Positions 1 through 6,210 of a DNA stretch of 8,892 nt are shown piece after piece (within the stretch, counting starts at the first letter, position 1; the number at the start of each line of letters is the position of its first letter). A program made the translations under genes and the position numbers. The stretch covers positions 1-8,892 of the forward strand of contig JAGCTA010000058.1 of the NCBI GenBank assembly GCA_017963875.1, in the 5' to 3' direction. Origin of the DNA: Victivallales bacterium. GTDB lineage: Bacteria > Verrucomicrobiota > Lentisphaeria > Oligosphaerales > Oligosphaeraceae. Under the pieces are notes generated by a model. The model was not told where the DNA came from and made no database searches. It was given only the letters and a program-made list of their open reading frames with translations.

Positions 1-475
1 CCATGCCATAGTTGAAATGCCCTTGTGCCAAAATCCCATCCCAGCCATTGCCGAGGCGAAATCTCACCTCCGTCTTCTTTTCTGGATGAAGTTTATTGTT
101 CAGCACGACCATTATCGCGCTTTTGTCACTGGGCGTCGCGCCGACACCACATGATTTGGCAAAAACGTCAATGATTTCGTCAATCGTCCGTTCTTTGTGA
201 TAGCCCGTGATAAAATGAAAACGAAATCCGTATTTCCTCTTTAGAAATACAGCATATTTCTGCATTTCCTTCAAGTCATTATCCGTAAGCATCTTGCCGA
301 CGTCATCGAATTTAATCTTCCTCTGCGCGTCTGGATCATTCGACAATTTCAAAGGCGACTGAGATGCTGTTTCAGTCGATGGAGCAGTCGCTGTTGCCTC
401 CGTCCCCTTCTGCGCCCACGCCGACACTAGGGACAATACGACTAACAGCGCTGTCAATACCCTATTCAGGCACAT
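1..475 (-). CDS. Secreted TPM-domain (YgcG-like) protein, 3' end cut off by window edge
   Basis: The 158 visible codons form the N-terminal part of an exported protein of unknown role. Residues 1-21 are a good signal peptide: a short positive N-region (CLNR), a hydrophobic core, and a likely signal peptidase I cut after A-W-A at residue 21. A Ser/Thr/Ala-rich linker runs to about residue 50. From about 55 the sequence fits a TPM domain: F-D-D-V-G-K-M-L-T at the start, a K-Y-G-F strand, then I-I-D-V-F-A-K-S-C-G-V-G, a D-K-S-A-I-M-V-V-L strand, and R-F-R-L-G-N-G-W-D-G-I-L near 138-149. The TPM family includes YgcG and the plant protein TLP18.3, for which acid phosphatase activity has been reported. 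The start at 475 gives the most ordinary signal peptide. An in-frame ATG at 502 would add nine residues; neither start has a clear Shine-Dalgarno. The gene lies 94 bases downstream of the phosphoesterase gene on the same strand. The family call comes from motif reading, and the C-terminal part, where many relatives have a membrane segment, is not visible. Confidence 0.62.
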   Translation of the reverse strand, partial: MCLNRVLTALLVVLSLVSAWAQKGTEATATAPSTETASQSPLKLSNDPDAQRKIKFDDVGKMLTDNDLKEMQKYAVFLKRKYGFRFHFITGYHKERTIDEIIDVFAKSCGVGATPSDKSAIMVVLNNKLHPEKKTEVRFRLGNGWDGILAQGHFNYGM

Positions 476-569
476 TGGGTTATATCGAAAATTGGCAAGC
501 ATTTTATCACTGTGTAAAAGAGATGTTTTAACCTTTCATGAAGACCAAGGAGTTCTAGAAATTCACAAG

Positions 570-1598
570 TTACTTCTTGTTTTTGACAATGATGACACCG
601 ATATTCCCTTTGAAGGAGGGGTGGAAGAGATGCTGGCTTATGCTTTTTGTCAACATGCCATGCCATGAGAAATGGAGATGGCCAGCAAGAACCGCTTTGA
701 CAGGGCTTGCCTCTGCACAGACCATGTCAAGTAATTCCTTTGTTTGTGCATTGGGCTTGTAGTAGGTATCAGTCCCCCACGTCAAGTTTCTGCGTTTGGT
801 GTCTCGCCCCATGCATATATTGGCTAGCGACTGATCTACGAGCGAGTTAATGGGCACATGCGTAACAAATATGATGGGTTTGCGTTTGGCGTAGGCTTCC
901 TTGAAACGATTGAGCCCTTCCTCCGAAACGTTGCTGGTCGAAGTGTTGAAACTGACAATCATCAAGTCGTCGAACTCCATGACTTGCACTGGTTCATATC
1001 CGTCGATGGATTTCTCCAATTCGTTGGATGCCTCTGTGTTTTGAGAGGCAAGCCACCAAGGTCTGACATCATGGTCGGCACGAGCATACATGTAAGGAAT
1101 GGTCAGTTTTTGCATGCCATCCTTCAGGACACGAATGCACGCAAGCGAACCGAAGTCACAGATGTCACCGCCGAAAAGAACGGCGTCCGCGCCCGATTTG
1201 TTGAGGCAGTCAATGAGTGGCAACCAGTTTTCAAGCGAGGTTTTGCCGTTGTTTGGATTGAGGAAATGACCGATTCTATTCTTCACCACATTGACGCTTT
1301 TCTCCTCCACTTCGGACAAGTCTTCTGCAATGATATGATAGTCCGCAATCCAAAGGAATGCATAGTTCTTTTTCAGACCTTCGACTTCGATTTCAACCGT
1401 CTCAAAGGTAAGCCCAAGTTTTGTGGCAGTCCCCTCATCGATTTTCAGGGCAGTTTTTGCCAATGGAATCGGCTGCTGTTGTGCTTTTTCTTCTGCCACC
1501 AAGAGCATGGAAAAAAGAAAGCAGACAAGAAGAAGTGCCAGCCCGAAAAGATTGAAATGCGCTTTATCGTGAACTAAAGGAAGTTTTTGAGAGTTCAT
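570..1598 (-). CDS. Membrane-anchored or secreted calcineurin-like metallophosphoesterase with altered metal motif
   Basis: A 342-residue predicted phosphatase or phosphodiesterase of the dimetal metallophosphoesterase (Metallophos) superfamily. Residues 16-34 are a single hydrophobic stretch after a 15-residue N-region, so it is either a signal anchor or an uncleaved or long signal peptide; the catalytic part should lie outside the cytoplasmic membrane. Family motifs appear in order: D86-Y-H88, G144-D145-I-C-D148, A174-D175-H176-D177, T246-H247-V-P, and G306-H307-L-H309. The third motif is normally G-N-H-D/E. Here the metal-bridging Asn is Asp and the Gly is Ala, so activity or metal preference may differ. 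The start at 1598 is chosen because GGGAG lies five bases upstream; in-frame ATGs at 1610 and 1622 would place that site inside the gene. It is 83 bases downstream of the other phosphoesterase gene and on the same strand, so an operon is possible. The two proteins share only the motifs and are not a recent duplication. The substrate cannot be told from sequence. Confidence 0.82.
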   Translation of the reverse strand: MNSQKLPLVHDKAHFNLFGLALLLVCFLFSMLLVAEEKAQQQPIPLAKTALKIDEGTATKLGLTFETVEIEVEGLKKNYAFLWIADYHIIAEDLSEVEEKSVNVVKNRIGHFLNPNNGKTSLENWLPLIDCLNKSGADAVLFGGDICDFGSLACIRVLKDGMQKLTIPYMYARADHDVRPWWLASQNTEASNELEKSIDGYEPVQVMEFDDLMIVSFNTSTSNVSEEGLNRFKEAYAKRKPIIFVTHVPINSLVDQSLANICMGRDTKRRNLTWGTDTYYKPNAQTKELLDMVCAEASPVKAVLAGHLHFSWHGMLTKSISQHLFHPSFKGNIGVIIVKNKK

Positions 1599-1603
1599 TT
1601 TTT

Positions 1604-1608
1604 CTCCC
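1604..1608 (-). promoter_or_regulatory. Ribosome binding site that fixes the phosphoesterase start
   Basis: GGGAG on the minus strand sits five bases before the ATG at 1598. It overlaps the in-frame ATG at 1610 and lies inside the reading frame begun at 1622, so it favours 1598 as the true start. Confidence 0.6.
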
Positions 1609-1681
1609 ATACAAAAAGTCATAAATATGATGATTGAACTAAAGAATAAAAATAAGAGGGTGCAACCTACCCATGTGTGTT

Positions 1682-2782
1682 CTACTTTTCAATCAACCGA
1701 ATTGACTGAACATTGTTGCCAGAGGAGGCATGTCGCTCTATCGTCACCTGACCGTCGGTGACTCGCATCACATTGTAGGACGGACCTGGTGTAAACAACC
1801 TGCATTCGCCAAATGAATCAATGAAATCAGCCATTTCATCGTCATGGTTCTTTTTCGCCTTGTCCATTGCGGTCTTCAATGCCGCCGTGTAGTCTTTCTC
1901 CTTGAAATCAACGGTGTCCTTCCAATCCACAGGCATGGAGAAACTGGTGAACTGCGTGATTGTCCCCGCCTTGGAACGGTATGTGGTGAGCGTCGTGTTG
2001 TGAATGTGCGCCGCAAGCACAATGGCCTTGCGCGCGGCAAGCAAATCAAGCAGACGGCGACGAAGCGGCGTCTTGCGCTCGAACACGATCCAGAAAGAAC
2101 CGCCCTGCGAGGCTGGAATGACAGGAAGATGCGTCAAAAAGAAAACATGACGGGCATCACCGTGCTTTGCAAGAGTCGTCTCGACAAATCGAAGGTCCTC
2201 CTCACCTGCGCCTATGGAATCAAAGAAAATATACAGATCAGGTCCCTGTTTCAAGGCGAAATCGGCGCGTCCTGCCACGGGGCATTTCTCGCGGAACTGC
2301 TTTTCAAGGTATGGTAGCATCACTGCATCGTATGCACCCTTTGCGCCTTCGCCACGGATATCGTGATTGCCTTTAACGGCGAATAACTGCCATTCCGTAT
2401 TCTTTTCAGGTCTCGCAAACGCCAGTTTTCCAAGAACGGTGGCAAATGCCTTCTTCTGAAGTTCGGCAGAGCCGCAGTCCCCCTGACTGATGTCACCAAG
2501 TTGCACTCCGAACGCCATCCCCGCCGAAATCTTGCCTGCGTCCTTCAGCATATTCGGAATAGCCGCCCTCTCCTCTGGCTCCCATTTTGCCAAATTCCTT
2601 TTCAACTCTTTCTTCTGGTACTCCTTGAGCCCATCAAGATTATTGCGGAACTCCATGGAATCGAAATGCACATCTCCAAACACAAGAACACTGTATGACG
2701 TTTCATTCGTTTTTTCCGCATCCGCGAAACACGAGCACGCCACCAGGACAACCGCCAACAAAACCGACACAAATCTCTTCAT
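1682..2782 (-). CDS. Secreted metallophosphoesterase, possible lipoprotein
   Basis: A 366-residue calcineurin-like metallophosphoesterase that should act outside the cytoplasm on an unknown phosphoester. Residues 1-20 are a signal peptide (MKRF, then a Val/Leu/Ala core). L13-V-A-C16 fits a lipobox, so lipid anchoring at C16 is possible, but a signal peptidase I cut after C-F-A at residue 20 is also possible. The metal-site motifs are D37-V-H39, G96-D97 (followed by I-S-Q-G-D), G138-N139-H140-D141, T217-H218-L-P, and A258-H259-I-H261. The last is usually G-H-x-H, and the Gly-to-Ala change leaves both His in place, so an active enzyme is expected. The insert around 223-245 and the long tail after about 285 (a charged Lys/Asp/Glu helix, then an S-F-G-E-C stretch) lie outside the core and may shape substrate choice. 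The start at 2782 has AGAGG eight bases upstream; the longer frame from 2857 would put 25 unlikely residues ahead of the signal peptide. It is the first gene of a leftward set of three exported proteins. Confidence 0.85.
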   Translation of the reverse strand: MKRFVSVLLAVVLVACSCFADAEKTNETSYSVLVFGDVHFDSMEFRNNLDGLKEYQKKELKRNLAKWEPEERAAIPNMLKDAGKISAGMAFGVQLGDISQGDCGSAELQKKAFATVLGKLAFARPEKNTEWQLFAVKGNHDIRGEGAKGAYDAVMLPYLEKQFREKCPVAGRADFALKQGPDLYIFFDSIGAGEEDLRFVETTLAKHGDARHVFFLTHLPVIPASQGGSFWIVFERKTPLRRRLLDLLAARKAIVLAAHIHNTTLTTYRSKAGTITQFTSFSMPVDWKDTVDFKEKDYTAALKTAMDKAKKNHDDEMADFIDSFGECRLFTPGPSYNVMRVTDGQVTIERHASSGNNVQSIRLIEK

Positions 2783-2790
2783 CGTTTTTT

Positions 2791-2795
2791 CCTCT
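2791..2795 (-). promoter_or_regulatory. Ribosome binding site of the secreted phosphoesterase
   Basis: AGAGG on the minus strand lies eight bases before the ATG at 2782. That ATG starts exactly at a signal peptide, so the site rules out the longer frame opening at 2857. Confidence 0.6.
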
Positions 2796-2829
2796 ACTTC
2801 ACTCTTGATGATTAAAACGGCTAAAATCA

Positions 2830-2857
2830 AACATAAATCAGGAAAAAGATTTTTCAA
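2830..2857 (-). promoter_or_regulatory. Candidate sigma-70-type promoter for the leftward phosphoesterase set
   Basis: On the minus strand TTGAAA (2857-2852) is followed after 16 bases by TATGTT (2835-2830). It lies 47 bases upstream of the start codon at 2782, in an A/T-rich stretch. Both hexamers are imperfect. If the organism is a Bacteroidota, which use a different promoter consensus, this match would mean little. Confidence 0.35.
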
Positions 2858-2933
2858 CTCAAGGGATTGGATTACCCCAAGACTCCATACTCACGGCCTT
2901 TCGCCTCACACAAAACAATCATTGAAAATAGAG

Positions 2934-2964
2934 TTGTTGCGAAAGCGAAAAACTATGTTATATT
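2934..2964 (+). promoter_or_regulatory. Candidate promoter for the ATPase/nuclease gene
   Basis: TTGTTG (2934-2939) is followed after 19 bases by TATATT (2959-2964), 40 bases ahead of the ATG at 3005. The spacing is longer than the optimum and the match is modest. It lies in the 222-base divergent region between 2783 and 3004, which contains no convincing gene. Confidence 0.3.
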
Positions 2965-2991
2965 GAGTATCACTCAGTTAATTTCTACATT

Positions 2992-2996
2992 AAGGA
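2992..2996 (+). promoter_or_regulatory. Ribosome binding site that fixes the ATPase start
   Basis: AAGGA lies eight bases before the ATG at 3005. The open frame extends 46 codons further upstream to a TTG at 2867, but that extension has no family-like sequence and would cover the candidate promoter region. Confidence 0.6.
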
Positions 2997-3004
2997 CACG
3001 ACAA

Positions 3005-4759
3005 ATGGACGAGAATATCAAGACTATACCATACGGGATATCCGACTTCTCGAACATGCGTGAACTCAACGGCTACTACGTTGACAACACGTGGGGCATT
3101 CCGTTGCTCGAACAGTTGCCGTACCAGATGTTCCTGCGTCCGAGAAGATTTGGTAAAACCCTGCTGTTGAGTATCTTGCATTATTATTATGACATCAATG
3201 CCACATCGCGGTTCGATGAACTCTTCTGCAACACATGGATTCACGAGCACCCCACGCCGTTTAAAGGCAAGTATCTCGTTCTTCATTTTGACTTCTCCAA
3301 GGTCAAGGGCAACACGCTTGAGGAGTTCCAGCAAAGTTTCGAGAGCACCTGCAAAACCACCCTGGATTTGTTCCTTTGTGCCTATTTGAGCATTATCCCG
3401 CAGAGAATACAGGATGAAATTGCAAAAAAGAAAACCTTCTCTGAAGCATTTGACGTTCTGGCCACTGGGCTGGGAATAGCCACGGACAAGAAAATCTACA
3501 TCCTCATTGATGAATACGACAATTTTACAAATCGCCTTCTGGCGCAGGAAGGCGAGGAGGCATACCGCAAACTTTGCCATGGCAACGGTTTCTTCAAAAG
3601 TTTCTTCGCATTGCTCAAGGCAGAAAACAAGGTAATCCAGCGCATTTTCCTTACAGGCATCTCTCCGATGACGCTTGACGACGTGACCAGCGGCTTCAAC
3701 ATCGCAGAAAACATCTCGCAACGCTCGAATCTGGCCACTCTTTGCGGATTCACCCACATTGACATCTGCAAGATTCTGAATTATTACACGGATATGGGAC
3801 GCTTCACGCTTGACCAGGAACAAGCGTTCCAACGCGTGACCGACTGGTACGACCACTATAGGTTTTCGCTGAATAACACAAAACAAGTCTGCAACCCAGT
3901 GATGCTCATGGGTTTTCTTGAACGTTGCATGGCAGAAGAAGATTTCCCTCGAAACATGATCGACGAGAACCTTCGAACAGACTACCACAAATTGCAGCAT
4001 CTGGTCACCACCAACGGAAAACTCAACGGGAAGTTCCATGCGTTGGAAAACCTTGTCGCGGATGGTAGCGTCGCCACTGACTTCGTGGAGTCCTTCCAGG
4101 TAGAGACGCTTACCAAACCAGAGAATTTCATCTCGCTGTTGTATTATTACGGCATGGTGACTTTCGAAAAGATTGATTTTGAGGGTGTTCGGTTTAAAAT
4201 CCCAAATCAGTTGATGCAACAGTTCATAGCGGATTTCCTGATAAAGGGTTACGTGAACTGCTGCAAAGTGAATCCCCAAACAACGGAAATCGCCCAAAGC
4301 CTAGGAGCAATGGCACGAAAAGGCAACTGGCGACCTGTTATCGACCTCGCTTCGCAAGTGTTAAAAGACACTCTTTGCGCACGGGATTTGATGGACGGTG
4401 AAAAGGCAGTCCAGGCGGCGTTCGCTTCACTGCTCAGCGCGGGCAGCGCGTTCTTTGTCCATACCGAGCATTCTGCTGGATTTGGCTTTGCAGACCTCAC
4501 GCTGGCACCTCGCCTCCGAGACTTTCTAGACATCGCCTACGCAGCCATCATCGAGGTCAAATACATCAAAAAGACAGTGGCCGTGGCTGACACCGCAAAG
4601 ACGATGCTTCTTTCCGAAGCCAAGGCTCAGTTGGAAAAGTATGCGACGGACCACAATCTTGCTGACGAATGGCATCTGAAGCCGAACGGCACCGTCACGC
4701 TCATCCGCCTGGCAGTCGTCTTCCACGGCGAAGAACTGCTCTTTGCAGAGGAAATCTGA
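3005..4759 (+). CDS. AAA-ATPase-like protein with C-terminal PD-(D/E)XK nuclease domain
   Basis: A 584-residue fusion of the AAA-ATPase_like family (as I recall, Pfam PF09820) with a PD-(D/E)XK nuclease-like domain (PF08011, formerly DUF1703). The N-terminal block I-P-Y-G-I-S-D-F at 8-15 and Y-Y-V-D-N-T near 24-29 is typical of the family. The Walker A is R45-P-R-R-F-G50-K51-T52, with Arg where a classical P-loop has its first Gly, which is normal here. The Walker B-like strand is I-Y-I-L-I-D169-E170-Y-D at 164-172, and R-I-F-L-T-G-I-S-P at 213-221 is a likely sensor strand. Near the C-terminus, A-V-Q-A-A-F-A-S-L-L (468-477), F-A-D497-L-T-L and I-E517-V-K519 supply the nuclease-like core, with the catalytic D and E-x-K intact. 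It is cytoplasmic, with no membrane segment. Members occur in many copies in gut Bacteroidota and related genomes; their role is unsettled, with selfish or defence functions proposed. The gene ends 49 bases before the glycosidase with no terminator visible, so read-through is possible, but a functional link is doubtful. Confidence 0.88.
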   Translation: MDENIKTIPYGISDFSNMRELNGYYVDNTWGIPLLEQLPYQMFLRPRRFGKTLLLSILHYYYDINATSRFDELFCNTWIHEHPTPFKGKYLVLHFDFSKVKGNTLEEFQQSFESTCKTTLDLFLCAYLSIIPQRIQDEIAKKKTFSEAFDVLATGLGIATDKKIYILIDEYDNFTNRLLAQEGEEAYRKLCHGNGFFKSFFALLKAENKVIQRIFLTGISPMTLDDVTSGFNIAENISQRSNLATLCGFTHIDICKILNYYTDMGRFTLDQEQAFQRVTDWYDHYRFSLNNTKQVCNPVMLMGFLERCMAEEDFPRNMIDENLRTDYHKLQHLVTTNGKLNGKFHALENLVADGSVATDFVESFQVETLTKPENFISLLYYYGMVTFEKIDFEGVRFKIPNQLMQQFIADFLIKGYVNCCKVNPQTTEIAQSLGAMARKGNWRPVIDLASQVLKDTLCARDLMDGEKAVQAAFASLLSAGSAFFVHTEHSAGFGFADLTLAPRLRDFLDIAYAAIIEVKYIKKTVAVADTAKTMLLSEAKAQLEKYATDHNLADEWHLKPNGTVTLIRLAVVFHGEELLFAEEI

Positions 4760-4808
4760 GTAAAGCCTCCTATCCGCCCATTGTAAGTATAACAGAGGAC
4801 TAATCACC

Positions 4809-6197
4809 ATGCATCTCCCAGAACTCACGTTGGATTTCGACAAAGTCATCGGCAAAATCAAACCGCTGAACGGCGGCAACCTCGCGCCGCCGCTCAACAA
4901 CACAAACCTCATGGACATTTCACAGCCGTTCAAGGAACTTCGGATGCCCTACACACGCCTTCACGACGCGCCGCTCGAAAACTCAGGCTGGCGAATCGTC
5001 GATTTCAATATGATTTTCCCGTTCATGCATCTGGACGCAGACGACCCGCGCAATTACTTCTTCGAGCAGACTGACGAATACATCAGCCATTGTCTTGAAC
5101 TAGGCACGCAGATTGTCTATCGCCTCGGTCCGAGCATCGAGCACCACTATCCGAGATACAATACGCGTGCCGTGCCAGAGGAACAATGGGACAAGTGGGC
5201 ACACGTCGCCGTCAACATCATCCGCCACTACAACGAAGGCTGGGGCAATGGCTTCCACTTCGGCATCAAGTATTGGGAAATCTGGAACGAGCCAGAAGGC
5301 CTCTGGCGTCCAAGCCTCGAAGAAATGAGACAACGGGCGGGGCTACCCCCTAATGCGCCCATAACGCCGAAAATCGAATACGAGCAGGTTATGGACACGT
5401 TCGACCGTTTCTACTGCCACATCGCCCCGATCATCAAAAACGCCTGCCCCGACATCAAAATCGGCGGTCCCGCGCACATACATATTGACGCCAACGGTCC
5501 GTCGGCCGACTTCCTCAAATGCTGTGCCGAACACCATGCGCCACTGGATTTCTACTCGTGGCACTGCTACACAGATAATATCGAATTCATGCGCGAACAG
5601 GTCTTCTACGCTCGCGAAGTCGTTGATTCATACGGCTACACAAATGCCGAACTGCACTTGAACGAATGGCATTACGTCCCTGGTTCCTGGAGCAGAGTCA
5701 AGCCAGAGAAAAAACACTTCATGTATGAATATAAGATGAAGAACCTCGATGCTGCCGCATTCAACACCGCCGTCCTCAACGTCTGGCAGGACACGCCGCT
5801 GGACTACGCCTGCTACTACACCGCGACGTGCACTGCATTCGGACTGTTCTCGCGCCACGGCGTCCCGACAAAGACCTACTATGCGATGAAGGCATGTGGC
5901 ATGATGGCCGACTATGCTGAGCGCATCGAAGTCACCGCAAATGACCGCGACCTCTATCCACTGGCAGGACGAAACGTGAATGGCGACTGCGCCCTGCTCT
6001 GTTCCGTCTTCCATGTCCGTGGCAATTCCGTCTATCTGAAAACGACACGCCCCGCCGCAAAGGTCACGCTACTCAACGTCAACGAAGACCAGGACCTTGA
6101 GTCCACTGAGGCGAAGTTCCTCCCTGACGGCCGCATCGAACTGCCAATCGCCACAAAGCCGTCCGTCTTCCTCGCCATCGTAACTCCTGCGAATTAA
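4809..6197 (+). CDS. GH39-like glycoside hydrolase, copy 1 (complete catalytic signature)
   Basis: A 462-residue intracellular glycosidase resembling family GH39 (clan GH-A), whose members include beta-xylosidases and alpha-L-iduronidases; all are retaining enzymes using two Glu. Residues 47-53 (P-Y-T-R-L-H-D), I-F-P at 69-71, Y-F-F with T-D-E (83-90) and Y-R-L-G-P-S-I-E at 104-111 follow the GH39 pattern. The acid/base is E161 in W-E-I-W-N160-E161-P162, and the nucleophile is E286 in H-L-N-E286-W. By my recollection the Thermoanaerobacterium XynB residues are E160 and E277, nearly the same spacing. The barrel ends near 370 and a small beta-rich domain follows to the end. There is no signal peptide, so the substrate must be imported or made inside. 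AGAGGA lies nine bases before the ATG. A TATAAC at 4788-4793 could be a -10 element, but no -35 is seen. The gene is 13 bases upstream of its paralogue. Substrate specificity is not readable; xyloside, arabinoside or uronide are all possible. Confidence 0.8.
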   Translation: MHLPELTLDFDKVIGKIKPLNGGNLAPPLNNTNLMDISQPFKELRMPYTRLHDAPLENSGWRIVDFNMIFPFMHLDADDPRNYFFEQTDEYISHCLELGTQIVYRLGPSIEHHYPRYNTRAVPEEQWDKWAHVAVNIIRHYNEGWGNGFHFGIKYWEIWNEPEGLWRPSLEEMRQRAGLPPNAPITPKIEYEQVMDTFDRFYCHIAPIIKNACPDIKIGGPAHIHIDANGPSADFLKCCAEHHAPLDFYSWHCYTDNIEFMREQVFYAREVVDSYGYTNAELHLNEWHYVPGSWSRVKPEKKHFMYEYKMKNLDAAAFNTAVLNVWQDTPLDYACYYTATCTAFGLFSRHGVPTKTYYAMKACGMMADYAERIEVTANDRDLYPLAGRNVNGDCALLCSVFHVRGNSVYLKTTRPAAKVTLLNVNEDQDLESTEAKFLPDGRIELPIATKPSVFLAIVTPAN

Positions 6198-6210
6198 CCA
6201 AATTTGCATC

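Noticed and set aside
466..666. A 66-codon minus-strand frame with Cys and His pairs (C-H-H-C-Q-K)
   Set aside because: It overlaps the end of the phosphoesterase gene and the start of the TPM gene in another frame, and the zinc-ribbon look is too weak.
858..1577. A 239-codon plus-strand open frame opposite the first phosphoesterase
   Set aside because: The minus-strand frame carries ordered metallophosphoesterase motifs and a good start; the plus-strand translation has none.
1640..1681. GGGT...ACCC with a following T-rich run downstream of the secreted phosphoesterase, considered as a terminator
   Set aside because: Only four base pairs with a seven-base loop; too weak to separate the two phosphoesterase genes.
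2990..4297. A 435-codon open frame antisense to the ATPase/nuclease gene
   Set aside because: It lies wholly opposite a gene with clear family motifs, shows no domain pattern of its own and has no ribosome binding site. It is a shadow of the sense codon bias.
4760..4808. Promoter for the first glycosidase gene
   Set aside because: TATAAC at 4788-4793 is a possible -10, but there is no acceptable -35 at the right distance, so it was not listed as a separate feature.
4526..4933. A 135-codon minus-strand frame across the ATPase-glycosidase junction, and a similar one at 6069-6263
   Set aside because: Their shared N-terminal sequence is only the antisense image of the duplicated glycosidase 5' ends, not evidence of a conserved small gene.
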